From positions 1 through 40,315 of the forward strand of contig MVQI01000065.1 in assembly GCA_002067795.1 (NCBI GenBank): a stretch of 40,315 nucleotides of DNA, read 5' to 3'. Each line of letters opens with the position of its first letter. Position 1 is the first letter of the stretch. Below the pieces are notes generated by a model, which was given only the letters and a program-made list of their open reading frames with translations, was not told where the DNA came from and did not search any database. The DNA is from Methanosaeta sp. PtaB.Bin039. Lineage in GTDB: Archaea; Halobacteriota; Methanosarcinia; Methanotrichales; Methanotrichaceae. The position numbers and the translations under genes are program-made. Below, one piece after another: positions 34,989 through 40,315 of the stretch.

Positions 34989-35134
34989 CTTTGGCCCCTT
35001 GGAAGGAGTAGGCCTATCCCTGTACTGTCCGCCAGCCTGGGGGCTTTTGCTGCCAATCCTGATGCTGAAATGGGCATTTTTTTCGCGACTAATGTCATGC
35101 ATCCAATCCGATCCGGATACCCGGGTGATTTCCG

Positions 35135-35392
35135 ATGGATACTACGGACTATATGATCCTCAAGGCCATAGCCGATCTGCGGCTGGCCTCTCCCAGAGCA
35201 GACCAGATAGCCACCCACGTTCGACTGGACGCGGAGGAGCTTGAAGCTCGACTGGGAATACTTGAGATGGAAGGCTACATAAGGACCCGCAGCGGAGAAG
35301 ATATTCCCGGCGTCACCCTTCCGGGAGGCATCTTCGCTGCCTCAATAACCGACCGGGGACGAAAGGCCCTATCAGGCAACCGATGGCAATAG
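35135..35392 (+). CDS. Small winged-helix protein, 85 aa
   Basis: ATG 35135 follows GGTGATTTCCG. The product MDTTDYMILKAIADLRLASP, VRLDAEELEARLGILEMEGY and then GIFAASITDRGRKAL is a short winged-helix domain, like archaeal PadR/MarR-like single-domain regulators. The sole domain suggests a DNA-binding transcription factor; target unknown. The preceding region 34989-35134 includes T-rich and GC-paired text but no gene. Confidence 0.65.
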   Translation: MDTTDYMILKAIADLRLASPRADQIATHVRLDAEELEARLGILEMEGYIRTRSGEDIPGVTLPGGIFAASITDRGRKALSGNRWQ

Positions 35393-35560
35393 CCTGACAC
35401 AAAGGCAATCTTGCTGGCACAAAGCATTGGATATGGAGAAATGGGCATCAGATTGAGAGATTTCCATGTATTCAGATAAAGCATGGCCGATCGGGCGTCT
35501 TTTGGAAACGGGTTTTCTCTGAGATCGAGGGCAAGGGTTTTTCGGTCAGAAGATAAGGAC

Positions 35561-35566
35561 TATAAG
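35561..35566 (+). promoter_or_regulatory. TATA box for the DUF2148 gene
   Basis: TATAAG is 26 bp before ATG 35589 (TATA centre to start), matching archaeal leaderless spacing. It makes the earlier ATG at 35580 unlikely as the start, as it would lie before the expected transcript start. Confidence 0.4.
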
Positions 35567-35588
35567 CCGCCGATCCCATATGCCTATT

Positions 35589-36149
35589 ATGAACGATATA
35601 TCGATGGAGAGCAAAGCGGCGGAGCTGGTGGCTATGCTGATGGCCATCTCTGCGCGCACGGCCCCCAAGGCCAGAGGAGTGGACTCACTGGTAATTAAGG
35701 TGATCAGCGGCCAGGATCTGGCTGCACTTGCCAAAGAGATGAGACGCCTGGCCGAGGATAAGGGGGCCAAGTCGTTTTCGAGAGACTCTCACAACCTGGA
35801 GCAGAGCGATGCATGCCTGCTGATAGGCTCTGAGTCGAATAGCGTGGCAAATCTGAACTGCGGAGGCTGCGGCTTTGCCTCCTGTCAGGATATGCTGGCA
35901 GCAAAGGAGGCTGCCCCTACAGGCCTGCCCTATCGGGGACCAAACTGCGCCATACGAATGACCGATCTTGGCATCGGCCTTGGCTCGGCAGCAAAGACCG
36001 CAGGCCTGCATAACCTGGACAGCAGGATCATGTTCTCTGCCGGCGCTGCTGCGCTCTCCATTGGCTGGCTGGAAGGATGTCAGGTTGCCTTCGCTATTCC
36101 GATCAAGGCATCTGCCAAGAGCATATACTTCGACCGGCCGTCCGCTTAG
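35589..36149 (+). CDS. DUF2148 ferredoxin-domain protein
   Basis: 186 residues from ATG 35589. Contains the DUF2148 (COG4739) Cys set NCGGCGFASCQDM, then RGPNCAIRMTDLGIGLGSAA and later CQVAFAIPIKASAKSIYFDR. Members have a ferredoxin-like Cys cluster and are seen in strict anaerobes; biochemical role is unknown. Soluble. The N-terminal MNDISMESKAAELVAMLMAI helix pattern is typical. Monocistronic with a leaderless promoter. The gap 35393-35579 shows nothing else. Confidence 0.88.
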   Translation: MNDISMESKAAELVAMLMAISARTAPKARGVDSLVIKVISGQDLAALAKEMRRLAEDKGAKSFSRDSHNLEQSDACLLIGSESNSVANLNCGGCGFASCQDMLAAKEAAPTGLPYRGPNCAIRMTDLGIGLGSAAKTAGLHNLDSRIMFSAGAAALSIGWLEGCQVAFAIPIKASAKSIYFDRPSA

Positions 36150-36301
36150 AATAAAGAACGCCTTTGCCAGCGACATCATCTGCTCCAGGCAGCCACCACA
36201 CCGTCCCCAACACACTGAGGTCAGCACTCTTTAGACTTTTTGACAAGATCCTGCCAGACATGGAAGGATAAAACTCAAATGCCATCTGGTGACGCATCGA
36301 T

Positions 36302-36430
36302 ATGGATTTAATACTAGACCAGTTTTTTCTTCTTGCCGCCATTGCCGATCAGAAGTCAGATCCCGAATGGTACGGCCCAGATGTCTCAGGATTTGGCGAT
36401 ACGGAGGCCTATACCTCTGTGCCAGGCTGA
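36302..36430 (+). CDS. Candidate small protein, 42 aa
   Basis: ATG 36302 with GGTGA 8 nt upstream. Sequence starts MDLILDQFFLLAAIADQKSD and ends DTEAYTSVPG. It overlaps the 3' end of the minus-strand panE-like gene by 22 bp. Composition is plausible, but conservation is unknown. The rest of 36150-36301 shows no gene. Confidence 0.35.
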   Translation: MDLILDQFFLLAAIADQKSDPEWYGPDVSGFGDTEAYTSVPG

Positions 36431-37371
36431 TCTCGCTCCTGAAGCGACCAGACCAGGGAGCATAGGGTCTGGTTTAAGGGTGCCTCAAGGCCGTGCTTCA
36501 TCGCCAGACATATCACATATCCGTTGATGGAATCAATCTCTGTCCGGCGGCCGCTGCGGATATCCTGAAGCATGCTCGAGGTGTTGTCCCGGGTGCTGCT
36601 GGCCACCGAACAGATCGACTTCAAGACCTCCTCAGGGTCGAACGCGATGCCCTCTGCCTCAGCCACCGAGACGCACTCCTTTACGACGACACGAACCGTT
36701 GGCTTTAGGTGAGGCGAGAGAACAACGCCGTTTCTCCTGCCACAGAGAGCAGTTATAGGATTTATTACGGCATTTGCGAATAGCTTGTTCCACTGGTGCC
36801 TGCGAAAATCCAGGGCGAACTCCAGATCAAATTCATTCTCATGGAAGCGGCGAAGCATGAACTGGGAGATACCTTCGTCCAATCCCACCTCGATGACGGT
36901 CTTTCCTCGTCCCCGCAGCTCGATTTGGCCCGGCCCGGAGTGGACAACGCCTGTTGAGGTGATCCCCTGAAAGACCTTCCGGCCGAAGAGTCCGAGACGC
37001 TCTACATTGCCCATACCGTTCATCAGCAGGACGAACTGGGAATCCTTCAACTCTCCCTCCAGCAGGCCAGAACTCCTGATCTCCTCCCCTACCTGAGCCA
37101 GGCCAGTGGTCTTGACCGTGATCAGCACAAGATCTGGAGCAAAACCAGAACCTCTAAGCTGGTTCGAGCTGAAGAAGCAATTCCTGAAGCGAAATATCTC
37201 CTGGCCTTCCGAAGACCGAAATGCCAGACCGCTTTTTTGGATAGCCTCGATATGGCTCCTTCGCCCCAGAAGGGCGATCTCGTCCTCAGGCTGCCCGCCC
37301 CGCCCACAACTCAGCAGGCAGGCCATCAATGAACCGATCGCCCCTGCCCCATAGATAAGCACCTTGGCCAT
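36409..37371 (-). CDS. panE: 2-dehydropantoate 2-reductase
   Basis: 320 residues, ketopantoate reductase family; NADPH-dependent step to pantoate for coenzyme A. Rossmann motif GAGAIGS at 8-14. The catalytic region NKLFANAVINPITALCGRRN has K196, N200 and N204, the conserved Lys and Asn. SSMLQDIRSGRRTEIDSING is the C-terminal family signature. Length is typical. TATA-like AAATATATAG at 37407-37416 lies about 40 bp upstream on its strand, consistent with a short leader. Its identity as PanE versus a related homologue of the family is moderately sure. Confidence 0.93.
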   Translation of the reverse strand: MAKVLIYGAGAIGSLMACLLSCGRGGQPEDEIALLGRRSHIEAIQKSGLAFRSSEGQEIFRFRNCFFSSNQLRGSGFAPDLVLITVKTTGLAQVGEEIRSSGLLEGELKDSQFVLLMNGMGNVERLGLFGRKVFQGITSTGVVHSGPGQIELRGRGKTVIEVGLDEGISQFMLRRFHENEFDLEFALDFRRHQWNKLFANAVINPITALCGRRNGVVLSPHLKPTVRVVVKECVSVAEAEGIAFDPEEVLKSICSVASSTRDNTSSMLQDIRSGRRTEIDSINGYVICLAMKHGLEAPLNQTLCSLVWSLQERDQPGTEV

Positions 37372-37430
37372 ACGATCAGATCCCCAGACCCAACAGACCG
37401 CCCTGCAAATATATAGTTCATCCAGTCGTC

Positions 37431-37523
37431 ATGAACCAGGACGAAAAGAGAGATGCCATCATCCAGGAAGGCCTTGATGCCATCATCCAGGAAGGGTTCG
37501 ATCAGCAGATGCGGAGGGCGTAG
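37431..37523 (+). CDS. Candidate 30-aa peptide with an internal repeat
   Basis: ATG 37431 to TAG: a hydrophilic peptide starting MNQDEKRD, then DAIIQEGL and DAIIQEGF in tandem, ending DQQMRRA. DNA repeat GATGCCATCATCCAGGAAGG at 37452-37471 and 37476-37495 (24-bp period). No Shine-Dalgarno. A TATA-like run lies only about 20 bp upstream, closer than ideal. Unknown. Confidence 0.3.
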   Translation: MNQDEKRDAIIQEGLDAIIQEGFDQQMRRA

Positions 37524-37579
37524 AAAAGCAGGACAAAAAAGATCCATGAGGACTCTTCCAGTCCTTTCAAGCGGCAGTC

Positions 37580-39052
37580 TCAAGCAGAATTTAGCTGATA
37601 GGACTCTTTGGCCCGTGGAATCGTCACCTTTGCTCCGAATTCCTGGTTTATGGCCTCTGCCAGAGATCGTGTGGCCTGCGGCTCTCCATGGTTCAGGAAG
37701 ACCCTGGGCGGAAAGTCGTCAAATCCCCTCAGCCACTTCATGATCTCACTGCGGCCGGCGTGAGCTGAGAAGGCGTTCATAGTCTCAAGCCTTGCACGCA
37801 CCTCATACTCCCTGCCCATTATTCGGACCTTCTTGGCCCCGTTCAACATGGCCCTGCCCAGCGTCCCCTCAGCCTGGAAGCCGGCGAAGATGATAGTAGA
37901 CTCCGGCCTGCTGATATTGTGGGCAATATGGTGCAGTATCCTTCCCCCGGTGGCCATGCCGTTGGCCGATATCACGATATGGGGTGAAGCATGGCGGTTT
38001 ATGGCCTTCGACTCATCGGTCGAACGAGATATTCGTATGCCCGGGAAGTCCAGAGGATGATCACCACTGGATATCATGTCCAGCGTCTCCTTATCGAAGC
38101 ACTCAGGATGGCGGCGATAGATCTGGCTTGCTGATATGGCCATGGGGCTGTCTAAGAAGCAGGGCACGCCCTTCAGTGCACCTGACTCTGCAAATGGATT
38201 GATCTCGTAAAGGATCTCCTGCGCTCTTCCCACTGCAAAGGCCGGAATGACGACGTTGCCGCCCTTCTCAACTGTCTCCCGGACTATGTGCAGCAGCTGT
38301 TTTCCCCGGTTGGCGCGATCCTCGTGATCCCTGTCGCCGTATGTGGATTCCAGCACCAGCCAGTCTGCGCTGCGGACCCTCTCCGGGTCCCTAAGGAACG
38401 GGGCATTCGGACGGCCAAGGTCGCCGCCGAATACCAGCTTTCTCTTGCCCAGTGTGAGCTCGAGCATCGAGGAGCCCAGGATATGTCCGGCATCAAGGAA
38501 TCGGCACGATGGCCCGTCCAGGTCCACTGCCTCACCGTATCCGACGCCGCGGAATCGTCGCAGTGATTGCAAAGCCTCCTCTTCATTGTAAAGGGCTGGG
38601 CGATGCGGGGCTTGGATCTGTTCGGGATGGCGCGACTCTCGGAGCTCCTGCTCGATCATCAGGTGAGCGGAGTCCCGCAGCATCAGGTCGCATAGGTCAG
38701 CAGTTGCCGATGTGGAGTAAACGGAACCGCCGAATCCCTGCTTCACCAGCAGAGGAATGCGCCCGCTGTGGTCGACATGGGCATGGGTAAGCAGCAGTGA
38801 CGAGAGCTTGCGCACATCGTGACCAAATCCCGACCAGTTACTCTCCGACTCAAGCCCCTGAAATAGACCGGCATCGATGCCGATTCGCCGACCATCGGTC
38901 TCCAGGACCATGTGAGATCCGGTAACCCCGCCAGCCGCTCCGTAGAACTCCAGTTTTGTGCCGGAAACACTAATACAAATCCCACCATTAAAATAGGAGT
39001 TCTTCAGGCGGAAATAACTATCGCTGGCAGGAAAGAAAATATTGAAAACCAT
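37580..39052 (-). CDS. Beta-CASP metallo-beta-lactamase RNase
   Basis: 490 residues from ATG 39052. MBL domain with HxHxDH at 90-95 (THAHVDH), SCRFLDAGHILGSSML and FGGDLGRPNAP. The beta-CASP insert includes LESTYGDRDHED and VVISANGMATGGR, and the C-terminal SAHAGRSEIMKWLRG carries the last His. These are zinc RNases (KH-less aCPSF-related or RNase J-like) that trim RNA in archaea. The family N-terminus usually begins close to KLEFYGAAGGVTGS. A GGTGG site 7 nt before ATT 38974 suggests the real start may be that AUU, leaving the first 26 residues untranslated. The gap 39053-39264 shows no gene. Confidence 0.93.
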   Translation of the reverse strand: MVFNIFFPASDSYFRLKNSYFNGGICISVSGTKLEFYGAAGGVTGSHMVLETDGRRIGIDAGLFQGLESESNWSGFGHDVRKLSSLLLTHAHVDHSGRIPLLVKQGFGGSVYSTSATADLCDLMLRDSAHLMIEQELRESRHPEQIQAPHRPALYNEEEALQSLRRFRGVGYGEAVDLDGPSCRFLDAGHILGSSMLELTLGKRKLVFGGDLGRPNAPFLRDPERVRSADWLVLESTYGDRDHEDRANRGKQLLHIVRETVEKGGNVVIPAFAVGRAQEILYEINPFAESGALKGVPCFLDSPMAISASQIYRRHPECFDKETLDMISSGDHPLDFPGIRISRSTDESKAINRHASPHIVISANGMATGGRILHHIAHNISRPESTIIFAGFQAEGTLGRAMLNGAKKVRIMGREYEVRARLETMNAFSAHAGRSEIMKWLRGFDDFPPRVFLNHGEPQATRSLAEAINQEFGAKVTIPRAKESYQLNSA

Positions 39053-39264
39053 TCAATCCGGCCTCCAGTTTGCATAATATCATCAGACAAATCATTTGCG
39101 GTAAAGGAATCAGTAGCATTAGAGCCCGCGTGAAATCGGGGCATACACGACCGAAAAGCAGCGCCATCGCGAGGCCTACAGATTTCGTTTATATTGTCAT
39201 GCTCTGAGAGATAAAGGATTTGCATCAATAATAAATCCAAGTCTATCTGCACTCCGGCCTCACG

Positions 39265-39681
39265 CTAGACCGGCTGTATTTGCCTCTCTACTACCTTCTT
39301 GAACTCGAATGGCTTGGATATAGGAGAGAACCTATGCATCGATCCGCCTTTGAGAGTGATCACCAGCGTCCCGTATCCAAGGGCGCGGCCAACAGGACCA
39401 TGCTCTACATTGACGTCTCTTATCGAGTCCAGCGATGTTCTGAGAGATCCCCTGCACAAGACTCCTGTTTGCAGTGATAGTCTCCTGTTGGTAACCACAA
39501 TTTCGGAAGCCAGATAGTTTATTACGGCGACAACAAGCCAGAGGGTAGCAATTATAAAAAAAGATGCGACCTCAAAAAGCACTATACTCAGTGTCAGAGG
39601 CCATAGCATTGCAGACCAATGCATCCTGGTTGTATGGACTATTTGCTCACCATTTTCCAGGCAATGTTCGATGTATTGCAA
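39265..39681 (-). CDS. Membrane PH-like domain protein (bPH2/YdbS-like)
   Basis: 138 residues. Starts with CLENGEQIVHTTRMHWSA, the typical lead-in, and contains two membrane helices (LWPLTLSIVLFEVASFFIIA; LWLVVAVINYLASEI). The C-terminal PH-like core is VVTNRRLSLQTGVLCRGSLR, then DSIRDVNVEHGPVGRALGYG and TLVITLKGGSMHRFSPIS. This is the bacterial/archaeal PH2 family, membrane proteins of unknown role in envelope or stress. Upstream (39682-39800) is AT-rich and holds its likely promoter. Confidence 0.88.
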   Translation of the reverse strand: MQYIEHCLENGEQIVHTTRMHWSAMLWPLTLSIVLFEVASFFIIATLWLVVAVINYLASEIVVTNRRLSLQTGVLCRGSLRTSLDSIRDVNVEHGPVGRALGYGTLVITLKGGSMHRFSPISKPFEFKKVVERQIQPV

Positions 39682-39870
39682 TTATGACACCGTGGCTTTT
39701 CTACGAATCACGATTGTTAAAAAGATTTCGGTGTTAACATGCTGGCCAATCTGAAATCGATAACAATAACCGAATATAAGCTCAATATTTCGCTGAAATA
39801 GTTCTATTTTTTCTTAAATGTTCATAATCGAATATCCTGCGCACCTCCTGGGAGGAAGTCCCACGGCGGA

Positions 39871-40138
39871 GTGCAGATCTTGCGCGGCACGTATCCTGCC
39901 TCCCTGGCTTCTGCGGAGATGGAGAATGTGATCAGGTTGCTCGAACCTATTTTCCTGAGCCCTTCTGCAGCTCGGATAGTGGTACTTGTTCCTGTCTCGG
40001 GGATCCGACGAATGCGCCGGCCATGCTGCTTGGCCTGGTATCTGAGGACGAGCCGGTCTTGATGCAGGCTGTCGCCGCATTCAGCGGGTCCATCGTGAAT
40101 CTGGATCAACTCCTATCCGAGAAATCCCAGACGCAAGT
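39871..40138 (+). pseudogene. Probable decayed coding sequence
   Basis: GTG 39871 reads MQILRGTYPASLASAEMENV and later SPSAARIVVLVPVSG. Near 39999 the coherent text moves to another frame: DPTNAPAMLLGLVSEDEPVL, then QAVAAFSGSIVNLDQLLSEK, stop at about 40138. One indel would join them. After that, a further open frame (STMLQATARLYALKILDLGP) runs to the window edge. No family recognised. It may be one or two broken genes. Chance coding look cannot be excluded. Confidence 0.35.
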
Positions 40139-40315
40139 ATGAACGGAATCGACCATCATCCGGTTGGCGTTCTCCACTATGCTGCAGGCGACTGCAAGAC
40201 TATACGCCCTGAAAATACTGGATCTGGGCCCAGGTCCAACTCACGAATACGCCCCCAGCGTCGTCTGCCTCCTCTCCGCCCTGGACTCCGCCTTGCCCTT
40301 CACCGGCGCTCTCGG

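Overview
The window looks like chromosomal DNA of a methanogenic euryarchaeon, probably Methanothrix/Methanosaeta-like (tentative). Supporting genes are a methanofuran-pathway enzyme (MfnB), a CTP-dependent archaeal riboflavin kinase with an N-terminal winged helix, a DUF2148 ferredoxin-domain protein, a beta-CASP metallo-beta-lactamase RNase, rubrerythrin, and several genes with a TATA box 25-30 bp upstream of the start codon and no Shine-Dalgarno site. No rRNA, tRNA or CRISPR array was found.

Layout. 1-310 holds a decayed TnpB (IS200/IS605-type) fragment. 550-2790 carries a Mrp/NBP35 Fe-S carrier ATPase and a radical SAM protein. 3080-5455 carries a hypothetical protein and a secreted pentapeptide-repeat/channel-like protein. 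5460-12950 is an AT-rich accessory island sprinkled with IS200/IS605-like hairpins. 12950-19570 holds a YkgJ-like protein, a clearly broken methyltransferase gene, an SDR, a membrane methyltransferase and secreted or small membrane proteins. 19760-28300 is mostly housekeeping: FeoB, a HisA-like protein, MfnB, SerA, a DUF2958 protein, an FKBP, a secreted repeat protein and CobQ. 28660-32370 has a DUF4198 protein and a large secreted sulfatase. 32900-39700 has RibK, rubrerythrin, a small secreted protein, a winged-helix protein, a DUF2148 protein, a ketopantoate reductase, the beta-CASP RNase and a PH-domain protein. The right edge looks like decaying coding sequence.

The most interesting system is the probable archaeal RiPP (ribosomally made, modified peptide) locus at about 6.4-12.9 kb. 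A 34-residue unannotated precursor-like ORF (7985-8089, minus) has a near-perfect Shine-Dalgarno site, an acidic leader-like N-terminus and one Cys near its end. It lies just upstream of a 467-residue radical SAM/SPASM maturase with all expected cluster cysteines, separated by a GC hairpin. Next to it are an oligopeptide-type solute-binding protein, a divergent DrrAB-like ABC transporter and a small winged-helix regulator. The natural reading is make-modify-export (or sense) a peptide. The linkage is inferred from context only.

Other points are a probable AUU start codon that restores the sulfatase signal peptide, three kinds of short direct or tandem repeats, and several micro-ORFs (one needing a frameshift).
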